From: CAVTWJ01 sp964525605 | GTDB lineage: Bacteria > Oederibacteriota > Muellerivitia > Muellerivitales > Muellerivitaceae | NCBI GenBank assembly: GCA_964525605.1 | Contig: CAZGKT010000051.1 | Location: forward strand, 1-24,691 | Direction of reading: 5' to 3' | DNA: 24,691 bases | In this document: in pieces, positions 6,116-15,118 of the stretch | Numbering within the stretch: position 1 is the first letter of the stretch | How the letters are laid out: every line of letters begins with the position of its first letter | The notes under the pieces: generated by a model | The model's database searches: none | Told to the model about the DNA's origin: nothing | The model's input: only the letters and a program-made list of their open reading frames with translations | Position numbers and translations under genes: made by a program

Positions 6116-8584
6116 TTAATCGTTCGTAATACGCATGGCGTAAAATGTGCGCCACACGAAAATCAAAGCGATTGCCAGAAATGCCACGGCCAGGTAAATG
6201 GTCAGACCCGTCAAGATCGGCGAAATCGCCAATTCCACGGCCAAGAGTCCGAAGAGGGTGGTGAACTTGATAACGGGATTCATGGCTACCGAGGAAGTGT
6301 CCTTGAAGGGGTCGCCCACGGTATCACCCACCACCACCGCTTCATGCAGTTTGGTTCCTTTTTCTTTCAAGACCGCCTCCACGACTTTCTTGGCGTTATC
6401 CCAGGCCCCGCCGGCGTTCGCCATGAAGATGGCCTGGTAAAGGCCGAACAAGGCGATGGAGATCAGGTACCCGATGAAGAAGTAGGGATCGAAACAAGCG
6501 AAAGCCAGAGTGAAGCAGAAGACGGCGATGAAGATGTTGAACATTCCGTTCTGCGCGTACTTCGTGCAGATGGCAACCACCTTCTTTGAATCTTCCACAT
6601 TGGCTTTTTTAACCTTGGAATCCAGCTTGATGTTGGCGCTGATGAACTCCACAGCCCGGTAGGCCCCCGTCGTCACGGCTTGGGTGGCCGCTCCCGTAAA
6701 CCAATAGATCACTGCACCGCCCATGACCAATCCCAATAAGAAAAGAGGGTTCAAAAGGGAGAAATGGATGGCGACGTTATTGAGCTGATCCTGCGTGATC
6801 ATACCAGTCGTAACATTACTGGCGTTTTTCGCAAGAAGCACAATGATGGAGAACAGTAGGGTGGTGGCACCCACCACGGCGGTTCCGATAAGAACAGGTT
6901 TGGCTGTGGCTTTAAAGGTATTCCCCGCGCCGTCATTTTCCTCTAAATAATCCTTAGCCTTTTTGAAGTCAGGTGTAAACCCAAAATCCTTCTCGATTTC
7001 CTTGGAAACACCTTTGATGGTTTCAATCGTGGAAAGCTCATACACCGATTGTGCGTTATCCGTAACCGGGCCATAAGAATCCACCGCAATGGTAACCGGG
7101 CCCATGCCCAAAAAGCCGAAAGCCACCAAGCCGAAGGCGAAGACCGCCGGGGCTACCATGAGAGAGCTCATGCTGATTCCCGTGGTGGCGACCCAGGCTC
7201 CCGTTCCCATCAGAACCATAATGGAGAGACCCATCCAGAAGGCGGAAAAATTACCCGCCACGAACCCCGAAAGAATGTTCAAGGAAGGGCCGCCCTTCCG
7301 AGAGGCCGTGACCACTTCTTTAACATGCTTGGAATTCATGGAAGTGAAAACTTTCACCAGTTCGGGGATGACGGCTCCCGCCAGGGTCCCGCAAGTGATG
7401 ATGGTCGCCAATTTCCACCAGACCGTCCCATCCCCGATGTCAGCAATGAGTAGGTCGGAGGCGATGTAGGTGACGATGATGGAAATGATGGACGTGAGCC
7501 AAACCAGGAAAGTCAGTGGATCCTCAAAATTCATTTTGTCCACGTTTGCGTAACGCGCCTTGGCCAGCGCGGCATTGATCATATAGGAAAGGCCGGAAGT
7601 AATGATCATCATCACGCGCATGACGAAAATCCAAACCAAGAGCTTGATCTGGTCGGTCGGGTTGTTGACCGCCAAAAGAATGAAGGTGATCAAAGCCACA
7701 CCGGTCACCCCATATGTCTCAAAACCGTCGGCTGTGGGGCCCACCGAATCTCCCGCGTTATCACCCGTACAGTCGGCGATAACTCCCGGGTTCCGGGCGT
7801 CATCTTCCTTGATTTTCAGAACAATCTTCATCAAGTCGGAGCCGATGTCCGCGATTTTGGTGAAAATCCCGCCCGCGATACGAAGGGCCGCCGCTCCCAA
7901 GGATTCACCGATAGCAAATCCAATGAAGCAATAACCGGCAAGATCCGATGGCACGAAAAGAATGATGGCCAGCATGATCAAGAGTTCGATGGAAATAAGC
8001 AGCATGCCGATGGATATGCCAGACCTGATGGGAATGGCATAGGTGGGGAAAGGCTTGCCTTTCAATGATGCGAAGGCCGATCGTGAATTGGCGAAGGTAT
8101 TGATTCGAATTCCGAACCAGGCCACTGCCACCGAGCCTGCAATACCCACCAGGCTGAAGAGAAGGATGATCACCACGTTACCGAAACCCACGGGTTTCAG
8201 CCATCCAAAGTAGATGAAAATGATAGCGCCGATAAAAACCCAGAGAATGCCCAAGAATTTCATCTGGTTCTGGACATAGGTTTTGCAGGTCGCATAGATA
8301 AGTTCCGAAATTTCCCGCATCGACTGGTGGACCGGGAGATTCTTGAGGTTGTTGAACATGACCCATCCGAAGAGCATTCCCAGGACGCAAATCAGAAGCC
8401 CCCAGCAAAGTAAATCCCACCCGGTGATCGCCCCGCCCAGGAAGCGTACTGAAGCCAGGTCAGGCAGCTTTAAATCCGCCTCGCTCGCGAACGCGCTGGA
8501 TGCTAAGGCAAAGATCGCGAAAACCTTGATGGCCAAACTGCGGGTTTCGCTCAACCACAGGCCGAATACGTCTCTCAAACCCAT
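6116..8584 (-). CDS. hppA: Membrane-bound proton/sodium-pumping pyrophosphatase
   Basis: 822 residues with about 16 hydrophobic segments. It hydrolyses pyrophosphate and uses the energy to pump H+ and/or Na+ across the inner membrane. Family motifs: GGIFTKIADIGSD (238-250), EDDARNP (260-266), DCTGDNAGDSVGPTAD (271-286), DSYGPVTDNA (502-511) and, near the end, GGAWDNAKK and GDTVGDPFKDTSS. The second motif differs from the common DNVGDNVGD-CAGMAAD form and resembles what I recall of the divergent Na+-regulated H+-pumping clade. GNTFKATAK (554-562) has Lys558 where K+-dependent enzymes have Ala, so K+-independence is predicted. The first 34 residues (IKVFAIFALASSAFAS) look like a cleavable signal or an extra helix. 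GGAGG lies six bases before the ATG. Its own terminator is shared with the convergent regulator. Confidence 0.96.
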   Translation of the reverse strand: MGLRDVFGLWLSETRSLAIKVFAIFALASSAFASEADLKLPDLASVRFLGGAITGWDLLCWGLLICVLGMLFGWVMFNNLKNLPVHQSMREISELIYATCKTYVQNQMKFLGILWVFIGAIIFIYFGWLKPVGFGNVVIILLFSLVGIAGSVAVAWFGIRINTFANSRSAFASLKGKPFPTYAIPIRSGISIGMLLISIELLIMLAIILFVPSDLAGYCFIGFAIGESLGAAALRIAGGIFTKIADIGSDLMKIVLKIKEDDARNPGVIADCTGDNAGDSVGPTADGFETYGVTGVALITFILLAVNNPTDQIKLLVWIFVMRVMMIITSGLSYMINAALAKARYANVDKMNFEDPLTFLVWLTSIISIIVTYIASDLLIADIGDGTVWWKLATIITCGTLAGAVIPELVKVFTSMNSKHVKEVVTASRKGGPSLNILSGFVAGNFSAFWMGLSIMVLMGTGAWVATTGISMSSLMVAPAVFAFGLVAFGFLGMGPVTIAVDSYGPVTDNAQSVYELSTIETIKGVSKEIEKDFGFTPDFKKAKDYLEENDGAGNTFKATAKPVLIGTAVVGATTLLFSIIVLLAKNASNVTTGMITQDQLNNVAIHFSLLNPLFLLGLVMGGAVIYWFTGAATQAVTTGAYRAVEFISANIKLDSKVKKANVEDSKKVVAICTKYAQNGMFNIFIAVFCFTLAFACFDPYFFIGYLISIALFGLYQAIFMANAGGAWDNAKKVVEAVLKEKGTKLHEAVVVGDTVGDPFKDTSSVAMNPVIKFTTLFGLLAVELAISPILTGLTIYLAVAFLAIALIFVWRTFYAMRITND

Positions 8585-8940
8585 TTGATTCCTCCGAAGG
8601 ATTTAATGCCAACCCTCATCCCGACACCTGCCCAACCCAACGACACACCCAATCCCCTTGGTTTAGTTCAAGCCCAGGCTTTTAATCCCTAGGGAAGTTG
8701 TGATTTCCACTCATGTAATGACCAGCTTCAAAAAATGAAACGAAAAATTGGCCCTTTGGAATTTCTTACCGACCGCGCGACACACAATGGAAAGGATGGT
8801 ATGAAATAAAAGCGATTATTCAAAATGATGGCAATCATATTACAAAGCTGACAGGATCTTGTCGATTTTTTCTTGTTAGGTTCTTTGGCCAAAGATTAAG
8901 CATTTTTGAGTCAGGCATATAATTTCGAAGCCCTTATCAC
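8585..8940. other. 356-bp intergenic region upstream of hppA
   Basis: No gene seen. The hppA leader (minus strand) is G-rich, with GGGTTGGGCAGGTGTCGGGA and further G tracts at 8613-8638, which could form a G-quadruplex in the mRNA. A perfect 14-bp palindrome, TCTTTGGCCAAAGA, lies at 8882-8895, about 45 bp past the stop of the RNase gene. No convincing sigma-70 promoter or T-run terminator was found by eye. Confidence 0.4.
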
Positions 8941-10413
8941 CTATCCATTTACCTTGGCGAAATCAATCCATCCTTTCTCGACGCTGACTCCAACAAGTTT
9001 AACGAGTAGACGATCCCCCACATCCAACCCCTTATTTCCCTGCGCTAGATAACCTTCCACCGGAGGTTTCAATAGTCTGACCCAGGTTCCCTTTTGGGAA
9101 GCACCCGTTACTAAAGCTTCAAAGGTTTCACCGACCCGTTTCGAGAGGAAAAGGGCGCTTGCGCTTTTGCGCATTTGCCGTTCCACCTTGTCGGCGGCGT
9201 TTTCCTGCTCCGTGCAATGACTAGCGAGGGACTGCAAATCGGGTAAGGAATAGGGCGAGGCCGCGCTAACCAAGGCCGACTTTAAGAGTCTTTGCGTGAT
9301 CAAGTCGGGATAGCGTCGGTTTGGCGCAGTCGAATGGTTGTAATCTTTTACGGCCAAGCCAAAATGACCCTGAGGGATTTCCCCGGGTTTATCCAGCACA
9401 TATTCACCTCTCCCCAACAGTTTCACCACCATCAAGGACAAATCGGGAAAACGAAGTATATCTTTGGCTTTTTGATCTTGCAGAAAACGATTGAGGGCCC
9501 TGGAATCGGGGGAAGCAGGGAGCTTGGTTCCCCTTTCTGCGGCGAGAGCCACAAGGCGGTCCCATCTTTCGGGAGTTTTCACCACCCGGCGCAAAGTGGG
9601 AAATCCCTTTCGGGTCAAAAACTTGGCCGTAATTCCGTTAGCCGCCACCATCAAATCTTCGATCAGTTCCCCGGCCCGGGTTTGATCCTCATGTTTGAGA
9701 TCAATGACCTGACCATTTTCGGTGACCGGCCGAGTCTGAATCGTCCTCAATTCCAATGCCCCCGCCTCATGCCGCCTCTCCCTTAATCGTTGGGCGGCTG
9801 CGTCCTGCAGGCGCAATTGGCCATCCATCCCTTTGATCCGTTCAGCGGAAGCCGGCAATAGGCCTTTTTTTTCCAGCCAGGCCGAAACGCTGTTGTAGGC
9901 CAGTTTGGATTTATTAACCACTCGAGCCCGATAAACACTGGATTGCGAAATCGATCCGTCCGCCTCCACGTCCATTTCGATTACCAAGGCGAGTCTTTCC
10001 ACATCCTGATTCAAGGAAGTGAGGTCGGTGGACAATTTCTCGGGAAGCATGGGAAAGGTTTTCACCCCGGTATAAACCGAGGTTGTATTCTTGCGAGCAT
10101 GTAGATCCAAGGGGGACCCCAGAGGTACGAGGGCATCCACATCGGCCACCGCCACCCAAAGCCGGGTACGACTGCCGCCTAAATCTTCACCAACCGATAT
10201 CTGGTCCAGGTCCCTGGAATCGTCATTATCGATAGAGCACCACAACATTTCGCGCATGTCCTTGATATCGCCGGAAGAATCCTGGGCTGGACCCAAAAGA
10301 CTCTGAAGTTGTTTCATAGCGTCGGGAGGAAAAACCGGTTCCAATCCGAAAGTGACCATTGCGTGATCCGCGATTTGCGAGAGATAATTTTCTTTGGGGG
10401 ATGGACTTTCCAT
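8941..10413 (-). CDS. RNase II/R-family 3'-5' exoribonuclease (RNB domain)
   Basis: 490 residues. The RNB catalytic motif is SIDNDDSRDLDQIS, with Asp62, Asp68 and Asp70 in the metal-binding positions; the fourth Asp of E. coli RNase II is Gln71 here, a variant I recall from other RNB subfamilies, so activity is still expected. Other RNB landmarks: KTFPMLPEKLSTDLTSL, GELIEDLMVAANG and APNRRYPDLITQRLL. The C-terminal 65 residues (from about 425) form an S1-like RNA-binding domain. The two N-terminal cold-shock domains of full RNase R (about 800 residues) are missing. RNB enzymes degrade RNA processively from the 3' end to nucleotides in the cytoplasm. AGGAG lies seven bases before the ATG. It is divergent from the TPR outer-membrane gene; neither neighbour suggests a special RNA target. 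Confidence 0.92.
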   Translation of the reverse strand: MESPSPKENYLSQIADHAMVTFGLEPVFPPDAMKQLQSLLGPAQDSSGDIKDMREMLWCSIDNDDSRDLDQISVGEDLGGSRTRLWVAVADVDALVPLGSPLDLHARKNTTSVYTGVKTFPMLPEKLSTDLTSLNQDVERLALVIEMDVEADGSISQSSVYRARVVNKSKLAYNSVSAWLEKKGLLPASAERIKGMDGQLRLQDAAAQRLRERRHEAGALELRTIQTRPVTENGQVIDLKHEDQTRAGELIEDLMVAANGITAKFLTRKGFPTLRRVVKTPERWDRLVALAAERGTKLPASPDSRALNRFLQDQKAKDILRFPDLSLMVVKLLGRGEYVLDKPGEIPQGHFGLAVKDYNHSTAPNRRYPDLITQRLLKSALVSAASPYSLPDLQSLASHCTEQENAADKVERQMRKSASALFLSKRVGETFEALVTGASQKGTWVRLLKPPVEGYLAQGNKGLDVGDRLLVKLVGVSVEKGWIDFAKVNG

Positions 10414-10792
10414 TAAACAGCTCCTTTTTATTCAGAAACGACGGTCATCTATACAACTCCCATTTGCACGCAATCTAATTTACAGGGTCTTTTAATGATC
10501 AGCCTGTTTATTGTTTGCTAATCATAAGATTTTTCTTGTCCAGTTTCGTTTTAATGTAAAGTTCATTTAATTGTGACCGATGTTGTATCTTCAATGAAAC
10601 GCAGAAAGTACGTTTGGGCCTCCGCAAACGAGGCGTTCTTCAACTTAATTACAAATTCCAAGGAAATTCCGTAAAATTTTCGAATAGGCCGATGTCCCGC
10701 GAAGGAGTAAATTACTCATCTACAAGCAGTCTATCGTTACTAGATTTCACTATTCGGCCGTTTATAAATAAATCATCAACACAGGATGGCTA
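10414..10792. other. 379-bp divergent intergenic region
   Basis: AT-rich region that must hold the promoters of the minus-strand RNase gene and the plus-strand TPR outer-membrane gene. CGTTTG (10611-10616) and CAAACG (10625-10630) form a short hairpin, and an overlapping GCCTC/GAGGC pair could form the alternative. No convincing -35/-10 pair or coding sequence was found; one 23-codon ORF here lacks a ribosome site and is not called. Confidence 0.35.
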
Positions 10793-11926
10793 ATGACGCT
10801 TTTTGATCACCGGTGCATATTTGGGTGTGTTGTTATATGCCTAATGTTATCCACCCTTACCGTTCATGGCGCGACCGCCGAGGATTACTACAATACCGGG
10901 GTGTCCCTTTACCAGAAAAAGCAGTACCCGGAGGCCATTTCTTATTTGAAAGCGGCCATAAGTCTGGACCCGAATCATTGGCGGGCTTTCGATGTTTTGG
11001 CCCTCGCGGAATACGCTATTCAAAATTATGTGGACGCCCTGGATCATTGCGAATCCAGCTTGGCCCTGCACCCGGACAATCCTCCTCTGGCCCAGTTGGA
11101 CAACGAACTCAAGCCAAAGGTTTACACGCCGCCCCTCTTCCCCGCCGCTCCCCCGACCCCCAAAGGCCGGTTGGAAGGACCACCGCTTAATCCCGTTTTT
11201 TGGATCAAAGGTGCCGGTTTATTCGATTATTCCTTGGAAGAGGACCTCAATACCGCACCTAATGGCTGGAATACCGAGACCGCTACCTTGGGGGGAGGCA
11301 AAATTACCTCATCGGCTGGAAACATCGGATTCGGTTTCAAAGGAGAATTGGGGTATCAACTGGATTCCGAGGACGCCATGTCCATCTGTTTCGAAAATTT
11401 CGGCTCGAACAGTTTTCAAGGCAAGGCCCTCTTCGGGTTAACTCAAGAAAACATCACGATTCAGCCTTCCCTTAACGCATTCGATCTTAAATTTACCCAC
11501 TATTGGGTACATGATAATTTTCGCATCGATTTGAATTTCGGAATCGGATATTACGACGGGAACTTTACCTATCAAGCGCCAACCACCGCATATCTCAATC
11601 CTCCCTATTTCAATAATCTCGAAGAAGGAAACGTTCAATTTGATAAAGGCGATTTTGGCGCGGAGGTTGGCGGGGGGTATGAGTTGAGGGTCGACAAAGA
11701 TATCGGTTTTGAGTTATCCGGCACGTTTCGATATTTAAGCATCTCAGAGGTGGCTGAGGGTGTGATGATCGGCCAAACCGCCGCCACAATGGGTTTAGTG
11801 GTTTACCCAAATGGTTTTATTGGAATCGCGAACGCCACCACCGTGAACCACAACGGGGTCCGGTGGGCAACATTTGATTTCATGGGTTTTCAAGCCGATT
11901 TAGGATTGATCTATTACATTTTTTAA
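10793..11926 (+). CDS. TPR plus beta-barrel outer-membrane protein
   Basis: 377 residues. A signal peptide is visible (hydrophobic core CVVICLMLSTLTVHG, cleavage near residues 26-29, GATAED). Two TPR-like repeats follow at about 30-62 (YNTGVSLYQKKQYPEAISYL) and 64-96 (FDVLALAEYAIQNYVDALDH), then a Pro-rich linker (PPLFPAAPPTPKG). From about residue 133 to the end the chain alternates polar and hydrophobic residues in short strands (FGFKGELGYQ, FRIDLNFGIGYYDGNF, GFELSGTFRYLSI) and ends in LGLIYYIF, an aromatic C-terminus typical of barrels assembled by the BAM complex. Likely a small outer-membrane barrel with a periplasmic TPR interaction module; no substrate can be named. AGGA precedes the ATG. 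It is convergent with the pseudoprotease gene, only 19 bp apart. Confidence 0.75.
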   Translation: MTLFDHRCIFGCVVICLMLSTLTVHGATAEDYYNTGVSLYQKKQYPEAISYLKAAISLDPNHWRAFDVLALAEYAIQNYVDALDHCESSLALHPDNPPLAQLDNELKPKVYTPPLFPAAPPTPKGRLEGPPLNPVFWIKGAGLFDYSLEEDLNTAPNGWNTETATLGGGKITSSAGNIGFGFKGELGYQLDSEDAMSICFENFGSNSFQGKALFGLTQENITIQPSLNAFDLKFTHYWVHDNFRIDLNFGIGYYDGNFTYQAPTTAYLNPPYFNNLEEGNVQFDKGDFGAEVGGGYELRVDKDIGFELSGTFRYLSISEVAEGVMIGQTAATMGLVVYPNGFIGIANATTVNHNGVRWATFDFMGFQADLGLIYYIF

Positions 11927-11945
11927 ATCGGAAATCCCATTAATA

Positions 11946-13409
11946 CTATTTCAGATCCTGGGAACGGTCTGCGGTAATTTTAAACTCCGACATGAGATCA
12001 ACCGTCGCTTGCTGAGCCTTGGCTGCGTCAATCACGATCCTGGTTCCAAACCAGGAGTGGTCATCCACCTCGATAACGTGGTAGCCATTAATCGGATTCT
12101 TAAACGCCTCCAGCAGATCCTTCATTTCCGTAATGGACTTCCCATTGACCTTTTCAACGATCAAATTGGTCTCGCGGTCATAACCCGTATTGATATCGTG
12201 CGGTAACACATGACTGATTAGGACGACCTGCTTGCAATCGGGGGAAGGAAACCCGTGCATATAAAGGTCTTTTAGTTCGGGTTTGAAATTTTCCCAATTG
12301 CCGGTCTGAAAATAATTAGCGGTCAGAGGAACAAAAACAAACCCGGCATAAAAAAGGTAGGTCGGATGGATATTGTCAGCCCGAAAGGGAACGAGTTTGA
12401 CATAGGGTTTGAGGGGTAACTTTATTTTCATTGGCTGACCATTGCGGAAAATGTCCAGATTGGTCGATTCACCCATCAAGTAAAACGTGATCAGGTAAGT
12501 CCAATCGATTCGTTGGGATTTTGCTAGGGTTATATCGCCCTCATCGTCAATCGGGTGTCCATCAATGGCGGTCAAAATATCCCCCAGCTGCAGAACTCCG
12601 TCCGCCGATCCCCCGTAAACAATCTTGGTTACCACCACGCCCGTCTTATCCCGCGGTAGTTGGTAAAAACTTTGAAGTGCAGGGTTTTCCAGGGACTGAA
12701 CATAGACCCCCGCGTCGGGAAAACCGTTATAAGAACGGTTATCTTTAATGCTCTTCAAGAACATCTGAACCACATTGACAGGAATGAACGAACCTGTTTT
12801 ATCGGGTTCATGCCATGAGTCAAAGGTGATTCCAACAAACTTGCCGTTGGCAAAAACCGGACAACCCAACTTTTTAGCCTCAATGGGTTCATAGGTAATA
12901 AGTCCCGGAAGGTACCGACTCCCTTCCGTTGAAAAAACCATGTCCAGGCCGGATAGGGTGTCTTCCTTGATCGATAATTCATCCGCTCCGTGGATCAAAA
13001 TCTTGTCGCCCGGCGACGGCAGATCTCCAAACCGAACAGGCACAGCATCCTTAAAAAACTCCGGGTCTTCCAAAGATAAAAGGGCCAAATCCATGTCGTA
13101 ACCTACCTGTTCCACCTTGGCCACGTAGCGTTTGGTCTCGCCAAACTTTTGAACCTCGATATAGTTCCCTTTGTTCACGAAATGGGCCGTTGTGAGAATC
13201 CGATTACCCGGAATCACCACCCCGCAACCTTCCAATTGAGCTTGGGCACCTGGTTTCCAGGGTTCAAAAAAGTCGATGTTCTGTACGGTGGTGTATATCT
13301 TGACCACGGATTTTTTTAAGGTTTTCTCACTTTGAGGGCTACAGGAGGGAATAAGGAATAATCCGGCCAGAGCAAGCAAAACAGCGAAGGGGAAGAAAAG
13401 TCGTTTCAA
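11946..13409 (-). CDS. HtrA/Deg-type pseudoprotease, predicted lipoprotein
   Basis: 487 residues, paralogous to the adjoining upstream gene throughout (trypsin-like domain, PDZ domain, second C-terminal domain; both end near DRSQDLK). The N-terminus MKRLFFPFAVLLALAGLFLI followed by PSC looks like a lipoprotein signal with Cys23 as the anchor. The triad His is kept (His76, LTTAHFV) and the Asp too (Asp107, MDLALL), but the serine motif GNSGGP has become KKLGCP, placing Leu181 at the nucleophile position. No other Ser is close, so it should be proteolytically dead. The start is TTG at 13409, overlapping the TGA of the upstream gene by 3 bases (TTGA), which suggests translational coupling. It may act as a membrane-anchored substrate-binding or regulatory partner of the active enzyme; that role is inferred. 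Confidence 0.85.
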   Translation of the reverse strand: MKRLFFPFAVLLALAGLFLIPSCSPQSEKTLKKSVVKIYTTVQNIDFFEPWKPGAQAQLEGCGVVIPGNRILTTAHFVNKGNYIEVQKFGETKRYVAKVEQVGYDMDLALLSLEDPEFFKDAVPVRFGDLPSPGDKILIHGADELSIKEDTLSGLDMVFSTEGSRYLPGLITYEPIEAKKLGCPVFANGKFVGITFDSWHEPDKTGSFIPVNVVQMFLKSIKDNRSYNGFPDAGVYVQSLENPALQSFYQLPRDKTGVVVTKIVYGGSADGVLQLGDILTAIDGHPIDDEGDITLAKSQRIDWTYLITFYLMGESTNLDIFRNGQPMKIKLPLKPYVKLVPFRADNIHPTYLFYAGFVFVPLTANYFQTGNWENFKPELKDLYMHGFPSPDCKQVVLISHVLPHDINTGYDRETNLIVEKVNGKSITEMKDLLEAFKNPINGYHVIEVDDHSWFGTRIVIDAAKAQQATVDLMSEFKITADRSQDLK

Positions 13410-14929
13410 GGAGTTACCCCCTTGAGATCCTGGGACCGATCACTCGGAATATTGTTTTTAGCCAGAATCTCCCGAGTGGCCTGTTGAGCTGTGGAAGCGT
13501 CCAAAACAATCTTCGTTCCAACTTCCACCGGATTGTCGATCTCGATAACGTGACGCCCGTCCTGCGGCTTTCCAAAAGCTGTGATTAGATCTTTCATTTC
13601 CGTGATGGGTACGCCGTTCACCTTTTTCACCTCTAGATTGGCGTATTTGGGTCCATATCCCTTGTTGATCTCGTGGGACAGAATGTGACTGATAATGACA
13701 ATTTGTTTTTGGTTTTCCGAAGGCAACCCGTTGAAATAAAGGGGCATGAATTCAGAGGGTGGAGATTTTGTCGTTTGAAAGTAGTTAGAGGTAAGTGGCA
13801 TAAAGACCAGGCCCCCGAAAATAAAATAAGTCGGGTCCGTGTCATATTTCACAAGAGGAATCAGGCGAGCGTCTCCTTTGAGAACTGGTGAAATCTTCAT
13901 TGGCTTTTTATCACGTAAAATTTTTAAAGCCAATTTGTCGCCCTCCCGGTGAAGACAAATAGGGTATTGGAAATTAAGGCGTTCACCTTTTCGAAAATGA
14001 AGCGTTCCATCGTTGGAAATGGGATAACCATCGATAGAGAGCAGGACATCATTTTCCTGAACCTGGCCCCATGCCGATGAGCCGTAAATCACCTTTGAAA
14101 CCAGTACCCCAGTCTGGTCCGACTTCAATCCGTAATATTTTCGCAAAGAGTCGTTTTCCATGGTTTCGGTATAGATCCCCAGGACCGGAACAGGACTGTA
14201 GCTTCCTTTCTTGGTTTGTTTAAGAAATCTTTGAACCAACTGGACGGGCACGATATAACCTGTATTTTGAGCGACCACCGCGTTGTAACCCTGAAAGGCG
14301 ACCCCAACCAGTTTCTTATGGCTGAAAACCGGCCCGCCGCTGTTTCCAGGATTGATCGCGGCGTCGGTCTGAATGCCTAAAAGGTTTCTCATGGAATGGG
14401 AGTATGGAATGACTTCTATTCTGGAAACTTCTCCTTCGGTAATGGATAGTTCTTCCCCACCTACCGGATATCCATAGACCGCCACTTTATCTTTCAAGAA
14501 GGGCAATCCCCCGAATTTGACCGGATGAGTTCCGTGGAAAAAATTTGGATCGTCGACCTTCAAGATGGCCAGATCGCAGTCATGGGCCACAAACTCTTTT
14601 TTAGCAGTGTATTTCTTGGAATCCCCGTCCTTGAGCACCTGGATAAATATTTCATTGGAGACCACGTGGGCATTCGTCAGGATGCGGTTGCCGGAAATGA
14701 TACATCCGCTCCCGCTGATGTCTTCCTGGGGTCCCGTTCTCCAGGGTTCGTAATAATTGGGGTTTTGGATGGTCGTGAAGATTTTTACCAGGGATTTCCT
14801 CAGGGGATCATCCGTGGCATTGGAGAGATTGGGACATAACAGGTAAAGGGCAAGTGCGACCCACTGGAATGCGATCCCATGACTGATGGTTTTTGAGTGA
14901 AATAACTTGTTGTTCAAAAGCATCTCCAA
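13406..14929 (-). CDS. HtrA/Deg-family serine protease
   Basis: 507 residues. The N-terminus has a hydrophobic stretch (FQWVALALYLLCPNLSNA, about 21-38) fitting a Sec signal peptide and a periplasmic location. The catalytic triad is intact: His88 (ILTNAHVV), Asp119 (HDCDLAIL) and Ser197 in INPGNSGGPVF. A PDZ domain follows at about 245-345 (TGVLVSKVIYGSSAWGQVQE, NDVLLSIDGYPI). A further module contains PTYFIFGGLVFMPLTSNYFQ, the segment I associate with Deg2/Deg9-type proteases with two PDZ-like domains. HtrA proteases degrade or refold damaged envelope proteins. It is the first gene of a two-gene operon with a catalytically dead paralogue. A perfect 9-bp inverted repeat lies about 73 bp upstream. 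Confidence 0.9.
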   Translation of the reverse strand: MEMLLNNKLFHSKTISHGIAFQWVALALYLLCPNLSNATDDPLRKSLVKIFTTIQNPNYYEPWRTGPQEDISGSGCIISGNRILTNAHVVSNEIFIQVLKDGDSKKYTAKKEFVAHDCDLAILKVDDPNFFHGTHPVKFGGLPFLKDKVAVYGYPVGGEELSITEGEVSRIEVIPYSHSMRNLLGIQTDAAINPGNSGGPVFSHKKLVGVAFQGYNAVVAQNTGYIVPVQLVQRFLKQTKKGSYSPVPVLGIYTETMENDSLRKYYGLKSDQTGVLVSKVIYGSSAWGQVQENDVLLSIDGYPISNDGTLHFRKGERLNFQYPICLHREGDKLALKILRDKKPMKISPVLKGDARLIPLVKYDTDPTYFIFGGLVFMPLTSNYFQTTKSPPSEFMPLYFNGLPSENQKQIVIISHILSHEINKGYGPKYANLEVKKVNGVPITEMKDLITAFGKPQDGRHVIEIDNPVEVGTKIVLDASTAQQATREILAKNNIPSDRSQDLKGVTP

Positions 14930-15001
14930 GCAGTTAAGAAAACCCGTTAAAAAATTTTACCGGAGTATCCCAAGGGAGGGTTAGTTTAACATGACACCCA
15001 T

Positions 15002-15027
15002 AATCGGATGAGGCAAAACATCCGATT
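15002..15027. repeat. Inverted repeat upstream of the protease operon
   Basis: AATCGGATG and CATCCGATT form a perfect 9-bp inverted repeat around an 8-base spacer, 73-98 bp before the protease ATG. It could be an operator or a leader hairpin. It lacks the T run of a terminator on either strand. Confidence 0.45.
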
Positions 15028-15118
15028 TTAGGAAAGAGGGTAAGTAAACAATGGTAAGGTAACGAAATTCAAGAAGACACGGTCATCGAGATCAAACCTA
15101 AACCTAACCTAGCCAACA

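Noticed and set aside
8882..8895. 14-bp palindrome TCTTTGGCCAAAGA as terminator of the RNase gene
   Set aside because: It has no loop and no T run on the minus strand, so it cannot be called a terminator; it may be chance or a binding site.
8941..10413. Inactive RNB nuclease because the fourth Asp of the active site is Gln
   Set aside because: The other three Asp are in place, and the DQ variant is one I recall from intact RNB subfamilies, so this is not evidence of inactivation.
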